This document shows positions 1 to 8,368 of a stretch of DNA of 64,000 bases, one piece after another (positions within the stretch are counted from its first letter, which is position 1; each line of letters starts with the position of its first letter). Under the pieces are notes generated by a model. It was given only the letters and a program-made list of their open reading frames with translations. It made no database searches and was not told where the DNA came from. A program made the translations under genes and the position numbers. The stretch is from NCBI RefSeq assembly GCF_003123745.1, contig NZ_QETB01000001.1:806001-870000 (forward strand), given 5' to 3'. Source of the stretch: Ancrocorticia populi. GTDB taxonomy: Bacteria > Actinomycetota > Actinomycetes > Actinomycetales > Actinomycetaceae.

Positions 1-1
1 C

Positions 2-703
2 CAGGAGCGTAAGCGCCTTGGCCTGATCCAGAAGCGGGATATCGAAAGCGTTGAGATTACCAAGAGTGCGAAGACATCCGTGTGGATCTTCCTCGTGGCC
101 GTCCTGATCGTCATGGTGTACGCGACGCTCTCCTCGGACTCCATCACCATCATGGAGAACCCGCCATATCCGCGTAACGCGGCCATCATGATTGTCATGT
201 TGACGGCGGCTCTCATTATGGTGTTCACATGCAAGCCGAACGTTCCTGAGATTTCCTCGCAGGCCACGTTCAAGGGCGGCATGTCCGCTGCCACCTGTAT
301 TCTGGGTGTGGCTTGGCTGGGTAACACGTTCGTTAACGGGCACCTTGACGATATCAAGAGTGTTGGAGAGAGCGTGCTGGGCAGTGCACCATGGCTACTT
401 GCCGTTGTTCTGTTCTTCGCCTCCGCGCTCCTGTACTCGCAGGGTGCTACGACCGCAACGCTGATGCCTGTTGCTCAGGCCATGGGTGTTTCGGGCTCCG
501 TGATGGTTGCGTCCTTCCCAGCCGTGACCGGCCTGTACCTCCTTCCGACCTACCCAACAACGGTGGCGGCGATCGAGATGGACGATACGGGATCAACTAG
601 AATCGGCAAATACGTGTTCAACCACCCCTTCTTGCTCCCCGGCGTGGTGAGCGTAGTTGTGGCGGTTGGCTTGGGCTTCGTGCTCGCGCCGATTATCGTA
701 TAA
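2..703 (+). CDS. Anaerobic C4-dicarboxylate transporter (Dcu family), C-terminal part
   Basis: The reading frame is open from the left edge (first full codon at base 2), so the 5' half lies outside the window; about 233 residues are visible against about 440 for the family. Several hydrophobic membrane spans are visible. The C-terminal block with LLPTYPTTVAAIEMDD followed by GSTRIGKYVFNHPF is the conserved Dcu signature. These inner-membrane carriers exchange fumarate, malate or aspartate for succinate during anaerobic growth (family knowledge). The aspartate racemase that follows, and the fermentative genes elsewhere, fit that role. DcuA and DcuB cannot be told apart here. Confidence 0.85.
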   Translation, partial: QERKRLGLIQKRDIESVEITKSAKTSVWIFLVAVLIVMVYATLSSDSITIMENPPYPRNAAIMIVMLTAALIMVFTCKPNVPEISSQATFKGGMSAATCILGVAWLGNTFVNGHLDDIKSVGESVLGSAPWLLAVVLFFASALLYSQGATTATLMPVAQAMGVSGSVMVASFPAVTGLYLLPTYPTTVAAIEMDDTGSTRIGKYVFNHPFLLPGVVSVVVAVGLGFVLAPIIV

Positions 704-719
704 GTTCACATAGATTGAA

Positions 720-749
720 GGGGTGGGCTCCCGGGTCCACCCCTTTTTT
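720..749 (+). terminator. Rho-independent terminator after the Dcu transporter
   Basis: A 7-bp GC-rich stem (GGGGTGG with CCACCCC) and a 10-base loop are followed by a run of six T. It lies 16 bases after the transporter stop codon and before the racemase start. Confidence 0.85.
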
Positions 750-770
750 CTTTAGTCTCTTAGGACAAAT

Positions 771-1508
771 ATGAAACCAACACTGGGAATCTTGGGTGGA
801 ATGGGGCCAGCCGCGACGGCCGAGTTCCTGCGCGAATTCACGCTCCAAACCCCCGCGGACAAGGATCAGGATCACTACCCTTCGATTTCGCTTTCGGACA
901 CCTCAGTACCCGATCGAACCGAGGCGATCCTTGCAGGTACGGGCGAGGAGGTACTTACCAAGCTGCGTGCCGATTGCGACAAGCTGATCGGCTGGGGCGT
1001 ATCCGCGATCGCCTGCCCCTGCAACACCGCGCACTACTTCTTGCGCCAGTTTAAGGACGAACTGTCCGTTCCGATCGTGGACATCATCGATGCCACCGCC
1101 GATCAGGCGCTCGCACGGGCGCGGCAGCAGAACGCTGTGCCCACGGCATGGCTCACATGCACGCGCGGCACCATGAGGACCGGGCTCTACCAAGAGGCGG
1201 CGGAGGCTAGGGGTCTGAACCTGCTAGTTCCCGACGATAAATACTTCGATGAGTTTTCCGCGATCATCGCTCTGGTCAAGGCCGGGGAGATGGATGAGGC
1301 TGGAGCGCGTTGGCGCGTCATTTATGACGATCTGACCGGCAGCCAGCAGGTGCCCGTCCTGACCGCGTGTACCGAGCTGCCACTGGCCCACGCCGCATCG
1401 GGACTGCCGGGCCAAAACGAGGTGTCCTCGCTGAAGTCTCTCGCCTATGCCACCCTCAAGGAGCTAGGTGCCATCCCTCTCGCGCGCTCGGGAGTTGACC
1501 CTATTTAA
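771..1508 (+). CDS. Aspartate/glutamate racemase family protein
   Basis: This 245-residue protein is of standard length for cofactor-independent Asp/Glu racemases. It shows the N-terminal GILGGMGPAAT motif and the two Cys-containing active-site blocks: CPCNTAH near residue 80 and TACTELPL near residue 200. The family interconverts L- and D-aspartate (or glutamate) in the cytoplasm by a two-base thiol mechanism. Its position after a dicarboxylate/aspartate transporter suggests aspartate metabolism or D-Asp supply for the cell wall (inference). It is separated from that transporter by a terminator, so it probably has its own promoter. Its stop overlaps the convergent deacetylase gene by 4 bases. 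Substrate preference is not settled by sequence. Confidence 0.85.
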   Translation: MKPTLGILGGMGPAATAEFLREFTLQTPADKDQDHYPSISLSDTSVPDRTEAILAGTGEEVLTKLRADCDKLIGWGVSAIACPCNTAHYFLRQFKDELSVPIVDIIDATADQALARARQQNAVPTAWLTCTRGTMRTGLYQEAAEARGLNLLVPDDKYFDEFSAIIALVKAGEMDEAGARWRVIYDDLTGSQQVPVLTACTELPLAHAASGLPGQNEVSSLKSLAYATLKELGAIPLARSGVDPI

Positions 1509-2746
1509 AGCTCTGAGACGGTCACAAGGTCGTATCCAGCCAATTGAAGTTCGTCAATGATGGTTGGTACGGCCTTGACCGTTTCCGGGTGAATATCGTG
1601 CATCAGCACGATTGCGCCGGGCTCCGCCTTCTCGGTTGCTATCTCAATGTCCTTTTTGACGTCCCGATTCTTCCAATCGAGCGTGTCTAGGCTCCAGAGA
1701 ATCTGCGTTTGACCGCGTGAGGCGATCACTGATCGGACCGTTGCGTTTGTGGCGCCGTAGGGCGGGCGCACCAGCAGGGGTGCTGGCGCGCCCGCAGATT
1801 GAATGGCTTGATCGGTGGCCACGATCTGATTCGTTATGGTTGTCTGTGTTTGCTTCGAGAGGTCAAGGTGAGACCACGTGTGGTTGCCAACCTCGTGGCC
1901 CTCATCCGCCTCCCGCTTTACTAGATCCGGGTTGTTCGCGGCATTTCGGCCGATGAGGAAGAATGTGGCCTTAGCGTTCTTCTCCTTGAGCGTGTCGAGG
2001 AGCTGATCAGTGTATGGCCCGGGACCATCGTCAAACGTGAGGGCGATGCAGGGATTCTTTTCGCAGTTCGGCTCTGGCCGGGGGATGGGTTCGGGATCTT
2101 CGCCCTTCATCATCTGCCCGCGGATCTTCTCTCCTTTGGGCGAGAGCAGGGATTCTACCGGTCCAGAGACGCGGTACCCCTTGCTGTCTGCGACCACGGT
2201 GAGTGAGCCGTCGGGATTAGGAAACACTGCTGTTGGTTCTGCGGTTCCTCGGCTCTTCAGTTCTGAAATTCCCGCATCAGAGAGGATCTTGAGGCTATTG
2301 AGCGCGGAACCATCCTTCGAATCTGCGATCCACGCACGGTAGTGAATTCCATTCGCACTGATCGCGTAGCAGAGCATCGTTCCTGAAGCGCCGCAGATGC
2401 CGGCAGTTGTAGTGAGGGTGGCATCTTCCTCAGGGGCGAAAGCATCTACCTGCTTCTTCGTCCATTTCTCCACCGGGCCTTGGAGCTGTTCAGGCGCTCG
2501 CACGCCCGTGAGCGTAATTGAATCCTCTGGGGTAGTCTCGGTTTCCCAGAATCCGGGGATCTCGGAAAGATCATAAACCGAGATGTGTTCGGATTCGACC
2601 GTGAGCTGCTCGGCCGTGGGTGTAGGGGTAGATGTGGGTGTCTGTTCTACTTCGGCAGCCGGACGCTGGGCCGCCGTACAACCAGCGAGAACCAGCAGTG
2701 CCGCGGCCAGTGGAGCGGTGACCTTAGCCTTGATAGCGATAGACAT
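1505..2746 (-). CDS. Lipoprotein with NodB-type polysaccharide deacetylase domain
   Basis: The start is placed at the codon for MSIAIKAK because it gives a clean lipoprotein signal: charged N-terminus, hydrophobic core and a lipobox LAGC with the Cys about 23 residues in. An upstream ATG would bury this signal. A Pro/Thr-rich linker and an unassigned middle region (about 60-230) precede the C-terminal NodB domain. That domain shows LTFDDGPG (catalytic Asp and metal Asp), HTWSHLDL (metal His), RPPYGA and VLMHDIH. The family removes acetyl groups from peptidoglycan or other surface glycans, so an extracellular membrane-anchored enzyme is expected. It starts inside the 3' end of the acetyltransferase gene, pointing to translational coupling. 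Confidence 0.85.
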   Translation of the reverse strand: MSIAIKAKVTAPLAAALLVLAGCTAAQRPAAEVEQTPTSTPTPTAEQLTVESEHISVYDLSEIPGFWETETTPEDSITLTGVRAPEQLQGPVEKWTKKQVDAFAPEEDATLTTTAGICGASGTMLCYAISANGIHYRAWIADSKDGSALNSLKILSDAGISELKSRGTAEPTAVFPNPDGSLTVVADSKGYRVSGPVESLLSPKGEKIRGQMMKGEDPEPIPRPEPNCEKNPCIALTFDDGPGPYTDQLLDTLKEKNAKATFFLIGRNAANNPDLVKREADEGHEVGNHTWSHLDLSKQTQTTITNQIVATDQAIQSAGAPAPLLVRPPYGATNATVRSVIASRGQTQILWSLDTLDWKNRDVKKDIEIATEKAEPGAIVLMHDIHPETVKAVPTIIDELQLAGYDLVTVSEL

Positions 2747-3149
2747 TCGTTTCGCGAAGGCCGAACCCAGCGCGCTGGTAGAGCCTGTTTGCGGCTTCAC
2801 GCGAGGGGCGAGACGTGAGATCTACTGACTTTGAGCCGATCGCCTGAGCATGCTTGACGGCTGCCTCAACGAGGGCTTGGCCGGCGCCGTTACCACGGGC
2901 TGCGTCATCAACCACAACGTCTTCGATCCACGCACGCTTACCCGTGGGGATATCGAAAGTCGCGAGCGTAAGCATGCCGAGAATTGCCGAATTCTGACGA
3001 TAGATGAACAGGTACACAGACTCCTGATTCACAAAGGACTCCACGGTTGCCGCCGAAAGCGGTGGCGTAGAGGAGGAGAGCTGCGGAATCAGATTATTGA
3101 CAGCAGTGACGAGTTCGGGCGTTGATTCTGTAACCAGTTCGATGCTCAT
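2724..3149 (-). CDS. GNAT family N-acetyltransferase
   Basis: This 141-residue protein has a single GNAT fold. The acetyl-CoA-binding segment is visible as EDVVVDDAARGNGAGQALVE (motif A, R/Q-x-x-G-x-G/A type), followed by the C-terminal NRLYQRAGF block common to small GNATs. The acceptor substrate cannot be deduced. It sits 5 bases after nadE and overlaps the start of the deacetylase, so it belongs to the long minus-strand operon. Confidence 0.8.
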   Translation of the reverse strand: MSIELVTESTPELVTAVNNLIPQLSSSTPPLSAATVESFVNQESVYLFIYRQNSAILGMLTLATFDIPTGKRAWIEDVVVDDAARGNGAGQALVEAAVKHAQAIGSKSVDLTSRPSREAANRLYQRAGFGLRETNVYRYQG

Positions 3150-3154
3150 GTGTT

Positions 3155-5182
3155 CTAGCCTAACTCAATATTTTCCAGATCTTTGAGCCAAACGGACCCC
3201 GAGATATCCGATGGCATCCTCCAGTCGCCGCGTGGCGAGAGCGTGCCGCCAGCTACCACCTTCGGCCCGTTTGGCAGCGTTGAGCGCTTGAACTGATTGG
3301 CGAAGAATCTGCGCAAGAAGAGCTCCATCCAGTTCTTTATCTCCTCCATCGTGTACTCGTTGCGTTCATCGGTTGGGAACCCCGCGGGGAAGCGGCCGAG
3401 GTTGACATCATGCCAGGCGTGCCACGCGTAGAACGCAATCTTGGAGGGGCGGAGGCCGAAGCGCAGCAGATAGTACAGCGTGAAGTCTTGAAGCTCATAG
3501 GGCCCGATTTTCTGCTGAGTGGACTGAATGTTGGCGCCGTCCTTAGCGGGAACTAGTTCGGGGGAGATCTCGGTGTCCAGAATCGACTGCAGGACCTCGC
3601 CCACTTGATTCTCGAACTGATGTGAGGCGATGACCCAGCGGATCAAGTGCTGCATGAGGGTCTTGGGGACGCCGGGATTTACGTTGTAGTGACTCATCTG
3701 GTCGCCTACTCCGAAGGTGCACCATCCGAGGGCTAGCTCAGATAGGTCTCCGGTTCCAAGGACGATTCCGCTCTTTTCGTTGGCGAGCCGGAAGAGGAAA
3801 TCCGTACGCAGGCCCGCCTGAACGTTCTCAAACGTGACGTCGTAGACTTCCTCACCGGACGCGAAAGGATGCCCCATATCGGCGAGCATCTGGGAGGCAG
3901 CCGGGCGAATATCGATTTCCTTGAAAGAAACCCCGAGGCTTCCGGCTAAGCGATAGGCATTGTTCTTCGTATGATCGGATGTGGCGAAGCCCGGAAGAGT
4001 GTAGGCGAGGATATCGGTTCGTGGGCGCTCTAGGAGGTCCATAGCCCGCGCCGCCACGATCAGAGCGTGGGTGGAATCGAGTCCGCCCGATACGCCGATG
4101 ACGATCTTTGGGTTTCCGATCGCACGCAGCCGCTGAGTGAGGCCGTACACCTGGATGTTGTAGGCCTCGTAGCAGTCCTGATTCAGGAGCGCCTCATTCG
4201 CGGGCACGAAGGGGAAGCGTGCCACCTCGCGGCGTAGCCCGATATCCTCCATGGGAGGTTCGAGCCGGAAGGAAATAGTACGGAAGGCTCCGCCGCCCAG
4301 CGCGTTGTCATCGAATGTTCCCTGACGCGAACGCTCCTGACGAAGTATGTCCAGATCGATGTCGGTGATGGTCAGTTGGGGTCCTTGCGCGAAGCGTTCG
4401 GATTCGGCGAGCTTATTACCCAGCTCATAGACCATCGCCTGCCCGTCCCATGACAGGTCAGTAGAGGATTCTCCCTGTCCGGCGGCTGTGTAGACGTAGG
4501 CAGCGGCACACCGGGTGGAGGCGGCCTTTACCAAGGCCTCGCGATCAGCGGCGCGCCCCACAGTAATCGGTGAGCCTGAAATGTTGAGCAGCATTGTCGC
4601 ACCTGCAAGCGCTGCCTCTGCCGAGGGAGGCACCGGCACCCACATATCTTCGCAGATCTCCACATGGAAGCTCAGCCCGCGCACGTCGGCGGCCTCGAAG
4701 ATGAGATCGGCGCCAAAGGGAACGCTACCCACCCCGGGAATCTCAAGTTCGCCACGGGTTCCCGCTCCACTGGCGAAATGCCGCTTTTCGTAGAACTCGC
4801 GATAGTTCGGGATATAGGACTTGGGAGCCACACCGAGCACCCGCCCCTTGTGAATCACCACCGCGCAGTTGTAGATCCTGTTGCGGTAGCGCAGGGGAGC
4901 GCCCACCACAATCACCGGAGTGAGTGTGGTGGACGCTTCTCGCAGCACTTCAATGGCTTCGAGGACCTCGTCCAGCAGAACATCCTGTAGGAGCAGATCA
5001 TCGATGTTGTAACCGGTAAGCGATAGCTCGGGGAAAACCGCTAGAGCTACTCCATCATCGTGGCACTGGGCTGCCGCCTGAACCGTGTCCCGTGCATTCT
5101 CCAGCGGCTGGGCCGGGTGAACGGGGAGTGTGCAAGCCGCAACGCGAGCTAGCCCCTGCGAATAGATGGAGTAATATTCCAT
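3155..5182 (-). CDS. nadE: Glutamine-dependent NAD synthetase
   Basis: This 675-residue two-domain enzyme makes NAD from nicotinate adenine dinucleotide, ATP and glutamine. The N-terminal half is a nitrilase-type glutaminase: FPELSLTGY (Glu), [16 protein letters not shown] (Lys region) and ICEDMWVP (catalytic Cys). The C-terminal half is the synthetase with the ATP-pyrophosphatase P-loop [12 protein letters not shown] and the [12 protein letters not shown] block. The start at 5182 was chosen because [20 protein letters not shown] matches the usual N-terminus; the frame is open further upstream into the preceding permease gene. It starts 10 bases after the permease stop, so nadE seems co-transcribed with a GntR-controlled ABC transporter. 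Confidence 0.95.
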   Translation of the reverse strand: MEYYSIYSQGLARVAACTLPVHPAQPLENARDTVQAAAQCHDDGVALAVFPELSLTGYNIDDLLLQDVLLDEVLEAIEVLREASTTLTPVIVVGAPLRYRNRIYNCAVVIHKGRVLGVAPKSYIPNYREFYEKRHFASGAGTRGELEIPGVGSVPFGADLIFEAADVRGLSFHVEICEDMWVPVPPSAEAALAGATMLLNISGSPITVGRAADREALVKAASTRCAAAYVYTAAGQGESSTDLSWDGQAMVYELGNKLAESERFAQGPQLTITDIDLDILRQERSRQGTFDDNALGGGAFRTISFRLEPPMEDIGLRREVARFPFVPANEALLNQDCYEAYNIQVYGLTQRLRAIGNPKIVIGVSGGLDSTHALIVAARAMDLLERPRTDILAYTLPGFATSDHTKNNAYRLAGSLGVSFKEIDIRPAASQMLADMGHPFASGEEVYDVTFENVQAGLRTDFLFRLANEKSGIVLGTGDLSELALGWCTFGVGDQMSHYNVNPGVPKTLMQHLIRWVIASHQFENQVGEVLQSILDTEISPELVPAKDGANIQSTQQKIGPYELQDFTLYYLLRFGLRPSKIAFYAWHAWHDVNLGRFPAGFPTDERNEYTMEEIKNWMELFLRRFFANQFKRSTLPNGPKVVAGGTLSPRGDWRMPSDISGSVWLKDLENIELG

Positions 5183-5192
5183 ACCCGCTAGC

Positions 5193-5933
5193 CTACCGTC
5201 TGATCGAAACCCGGCGGAGCATAGCCCATGAGATACCGATGACCACCACGGATTGAACACCGCCCGCCAAGACGTGCTTCCAAAGCTGCGAGCCACCATT
5301 CTCAACGTGCCAATCAAGGAATCCGCCCCAGCTTGATAGCCCACCGTTTGTCCAACTGTCAATGAGGACGTACAGCAGTATCGCCCCAACCCCAATCCAC
5401 CAAGGGAACCGGACGAAAACCAAGCCGGTGAGGAACCCTACGGCATTGGCAAGGAACACTGCCGCGAGCCCTGCGATCGGAACGTACCAGAGAAGCCCTT
5501 GCACGGTGTAATCCGCAACCGTTAGCGTGCCCGAGAAGTCCGACTTCCAGATGCCAGCGATGACTGCAACCAGCACGGACCCCAACGCCACAGACACCGC
5601 GCTTGTCCCCCAAGCCGCCAGCAGCGACTTCAGATAAGAGCGCCGAGCAACCCCTGCCCCCAGATACGTTCGGGTAGTGGCCGCATAGACGATCCCCGTC
5701 ACGTATGAGACGAACAGGAGGGTAACCAGCACAACTGCGCAGATACCGATGAAGGTCAAGAATGCGGAAGAATCGGCGACCTTGATGATGTCCCGATCAG
5801 CGATAACCAGATCAAGGATAAACCGGTCTCCCAACACTGCGCGAAGCAGAAGAAAGATCAGGGAAAACCCTACAATCGTCCCAACCGTCCACACGTTGTT
5901 TATCAGGTGTTCTTTGATGAGGCGTTTTGTCAT
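5193..5933 (-). CDS. ABC transporter permease-like membrane protein
   Basis: This 246-residue protein has about six hydrophobic spans, starting near residues 15-32 and 58-85 and ending near residue 235, with no soluble domain. It overlaps the ATPase gene by 4 bases, and size and position identify it as the membrane partner of that ATPase. Such GntR(YtrA)-ATPase-permease trios in Gram-positives often respond to cell-envelope stress or antimicrobial peptides (family knowledge). The substrate here is unknown. Confidence 0.7.
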   Translation of the reverse strand: MTKRLIKEHLINNVWTVGTIVGFSLIFLLLRAVLGDRFILDLVIADRDIIKVADSSAFLTFIGICAVVLVTLLFVSYVTGIVYAATTRTYLGAGVARRSYLKSLLAAWGTSAVSVALGSVLVAVIAGIWKSDFSGTLTVADYTVQGLLWYVPIAGLAAVFLANAVGFLTGLVFVRFPWWIGVGAILLYVLIDSWTNGGLSSWGGFLDWHVENGGSQLWKHVLAGGVQSVVVIGISWAMLRRVSIRR

Positions 5934-6667
5934 GATATGTCTCCAATCGTCATCTCCACGAGGATGTCGGTGAGCGATGGCACCTTGTTTTCGCGAGCGT
6001 GGCGCTCGCGAACGTCGTCGGCATCCCCACTCTCAATCAGCTTTCCTTCGTGGACGAACAACACGTGGTCCAACAAATCCTCAATTTCCTCAATGAGGTG
6101 CGAGGACATAATGATCGTTCTAGGGTTCTGGGTGTAATCGGCCAGGACCGTGCGGTAAAAGACCTCGCGGGCCACGGCGTCCATTCCAAGATGGACCTCG
6201 TCAAAGATGGTCACCGGGCAGCGCGAGGCGAGCCCGAGGATTGCATGGAGCGCGGATCGCTGCCCGCGCGAGAGCTTATCTGGCTTCTTCTTGATCGAAA
6301 TCTTGAAGGTTTCGAAGAGCTGACCGGCGAAATCTTCGTCCCAGTTGGGCCGGACATCGCGCCAGAGGTTCAGCGTGTTCTTGATCTTCTCATCGCCAAA
6401 GATCGCCATGGAATCAGCGGCGTTGCATACGCTGGCCATCGCTTGGGGATTGTCGAATACGGGCACGCCGTCAATGAGAACGTCGCCTTCTTGCGCGTAG
6501 GCCTGTCCGGCCATCAGCATGGCGATAGTGGATTTTCCCGATCCGTTTCGGCCCAGCAGGCCCGTGATGGAGCCGGCCCCGACGGAAAAGCTCACGTTCT
6601 CTAGGGCATCGCTGTGCCGGAACCCGTAGTGGAAGCTGACGTCTGAAAATTCGATGGAGGCGCTCAT
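5930..6667 (-). CDS. ABC transporter ATP-binding protein
   Basis: This 245-residue protein is a single nucleotide-binding domain. Visible motifs are Walker A GLLGRNGSGKST near residue 35, the signature-like LSRGQRSALHA near 137 (an altered LSGGQ), Walker B VTIFDEVHLGMD near 155 and the H-loop region MSSHLIEE near 190. It energises the adjacent permease. It overlaps both the regulator gene upstream and the permease gene downstream by 4 bases, so the three are translationally coupled. Confidence 0.9.
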   Translation of the reverse strand: MSASIEFSDVSFHYGFRHSDALENVSFSVGAGSITGLLGRNGSGKSTIAMLMAGQAYAQEGDVLIDGVPVFDNPQAMASVCNAADSMAIFGDEKIKNTLNLWRDVRPNWDEDFAGQLFETFKISIKKKPDKLSRGQRSALHAILGLASRCPVTIFDEVHLGMDAVAREVFYRTVLADYTQNPRTIIMSSHLIEEIEDLLDHVLFVHEGKLIESGDADDVRERHARENKVPSLTDILVEMTIGDIS

Positions 6668-7032
6668 GATTGCTCCTTGAGGTAGATGCGGGCAAGGTCG
6701 AGAATCTCTTCGGGGGATAGGCCAAGTTCTAGCCCCTCGGCCAGCGCCGGCCCCAAATGATCGGGTACGTATGATTTCTGGCCAGCGTCACGGAGAATTG
6801 CCGGGCCCTCGTCAGTCACAAACATCCCGATCCCGCGGCGTTTGATCACGCTTCCCTCATCCACCAGCATGCCAAACGCCTTGTTCGCGGTGGCTGGGTT
6901 GATTCGGTACGTGTTGGCGTACTGGGTAGTAGACATGAGTTGGTCTCCCGGCTTGAGGTTCCCCGTGAGGATCTGGCTTCGGATGTCATCCGCGATCTGA
7001 ACGTAGATCGGGCGGTCATCTGAAAAGTCCAT
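6664..7032 (-). CDS. GntR family transcriptional regulator (YtrA subfamily)
   Basis: This 122-residue protein begins with a GntR winged helix: PIYVQIADDIRSQILTG then GDQL and the recognition-helix block NPATANKAFGMLVDEG. A short tail of about 45 residues replaces a large effector domain, which is the YtrA layout. It is the first gene of the minus-strand operon and an inverted repeat lies just upstream of its start, so autoregulation of the transporter, and perhaps of nadE, is expected. Confidence 0.9.
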   Translation of the reverse strand: MDFSDDRPIYVQIADDIRSQILTGNLKPGDQLMSTTQYANTYRINPATANKAFGMLVDEGSVIKRRGIGMFVTDEGPAILRDAGQKSYVPDHLGPALAEGLELGLSPEEILDLARIYLKEQS

Positions 7033-7059
7033 TCCAGCGTCACCTCATTAGTTCGTCGG

Positions 7060-7075
7060 TTAGTTACATGACTAA
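7060..7075 (-). promoter_or_regulatory. Probable GntR/YtrA operator upstream of the regulator operon
   Basis: The inverted repeat TTAGT-TACATG-ACTAA has 5-bp arms and a 6-base spacer and lies 28 bases upstream of the GntR start codon. A further ATTAGT half-site is found at 7048-7053. The spacing and AT-rich arms are typical of GntR-family sites. Assignment to the adjacent regulator is inference from position. Confidence 0.6.
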
Positions 7076-7342
7076 TTAACCATCAAACCGCGAGACTGTC
7101 AAGACCAACTTCTATGCGGGGCCGTTCCTCTTTGGTGCCTTACCCGTGGTCCGGTAGTCCAGCACTTTCACCTCCGACACCTTTTTCCGACCACGACGAA
7201 CCGCTCAATCACTCACCTAGCAAGTTCGTGCGGGCGTAGTCCTGCGTCGCGCTTGTCACACTCTGCGCCATTTGTCACCTCTCAATTTCCTCGGTGTAGT
7301 ATCGTCCCGATATATCAGACAGCCAGAGAAGGAAGACAGCAG

Positions 7343-8368
7343 ATGGTAACGATCGGCCTCATCGGGCTCGGGCGCATTGGCGTGATGCACGCTGAAATCT
7401 TGGCCCTGACGGTAGATCGGCTTGTGGTGGCGGACTCTGTTCCAGAGCGTGCTCAAGCCTTCGCCACCGCGCACCCAGATGCTCATATCGAAGTGCGTAC
7501 ACCCGACGCTCTGCTCTCCAGCCCAGACCTCGGCGGCCTCGTGATCACCACCCCAACGGACACCCACGCTGCCATTATTGAGCGCGCCGCCGCCCTGAAT
7601 ATCCCGCTGTTCTGCGAGAAGCCCATCTCCACGGATCTGGCCACCACGCTGCGCGTTGCCGAGATTGTCCGCGAACAAAACGTCCGCCTCCAGATGGGGT
7701 TCCAACGCCACTTCGATGCAGGATACACGGCTGCTCGAAACAGCCTCCGCTCCGGCGCGATCGGCGATCTTCGCCGCGTCCACATGGGCACGATGGATCA
7801 GGCGCCCGCGCCGCGCGAATTCCTCGCGGCCTCCGGTGGCATCTACACCGACTGCCTCATCCACGATTTCGACGCCCTGCGCTGGGTTACCGGCCAAGAG
7901 GTTACCGAGGTGTATGCGATCGGCACGGATCTGGGCCTTCCCGACTTCAGAGATTTTGACGATCCAGCCGAGACCGCTGTACTCCTCACCATGGCCGATG
8001 GAACCATCGTCACGGCCCAGTCCTCGCGCTTCAACGGCGCCGGGTACGACGTTCGCATGGAACTGCACGGCACTCTGGGAACTGAGACGGTTGGCTTGGA
8101 CGAGCACCTCCCGATGCACTCGGCGGAACCCGGAGCCACTTATCCCTCCGCTGATCCGTGGACGGATTTCATCCTCCGCTTCAATCCGGCCTACGAGGCG
8201 GAAATGCGCGCCTTCCTAGAGGTTGTTCAAGGAACACGAGAGATCCCCGCTGGCATCGAGGATGCCGTTGCCGCCCTCCTCATCGCCGAGGCCTGTGCTG
8301 CCTCCCGAAGGGAGCACGGTCCGGTGAAGGTGCCGTCGTCGGCAAAAAACTTCGGAAGTGAGGCGTAG
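7343..8368 (+). CDS. Gfo/Idh/MocA family oxidoreductase (inositol 2-dehydrogenase-like)
   Basis: The start is placed at 7343, where GAAGGAAGA gives a ribosome-binding site and the Rossmann motif GLIGLGRIGVMHAE follows directly; the frame extends upstream without conserved sequence. The 341-residue protein has the NAD(P) motif near residues 5-18, CEKPIS near residue 94 and the catalytic block DCLIHDFDALRW near residue 172. All are typical of inositol/sugar dehydrogenases of this family. It ends exactly where the symporter gene begins, so enzyme and transporter probably act on the same polyol or sugar. The exact substrate is not determined. Confidence 0.85.
   Translation: MVTIGLIGLGRIGVMHAEILALTVDRLVVADSVPERAQAFATAHPDAHIEVRTPDALLSSPDLGGLVITTPTDTHAAIIERAAALNIPLFCEKPISTDLATTLRVAEIVREQNVRLQMGFQRHFDAGYTAARNSLRSGAIGDLRRVHMGTMDQAPAPREFLAASGGIYTDCLIHDFDALRWVTGQEVTEVYAIGTDLGLPDFRDFDDPAETAVLLTMADGTIVTAQSSRFNGAGYDVRMELHGTLGTETVGLDEHLPMHSAEPGATYPSADPWTDFILRFNPAYEAEMRAFLEVVQGTREIPAGIEDAVAALLIAEACAASRREHGPVKVPSSAKNFGSEA

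Noticed and set aside
7256-8119. 287-codon minus-strand frame opposite the Gfo/Idh dehydrogenase
   Set aside because: Antisense to a gene with clear Rossmann and catalytic motifs; the composition is that of a shadow frame.
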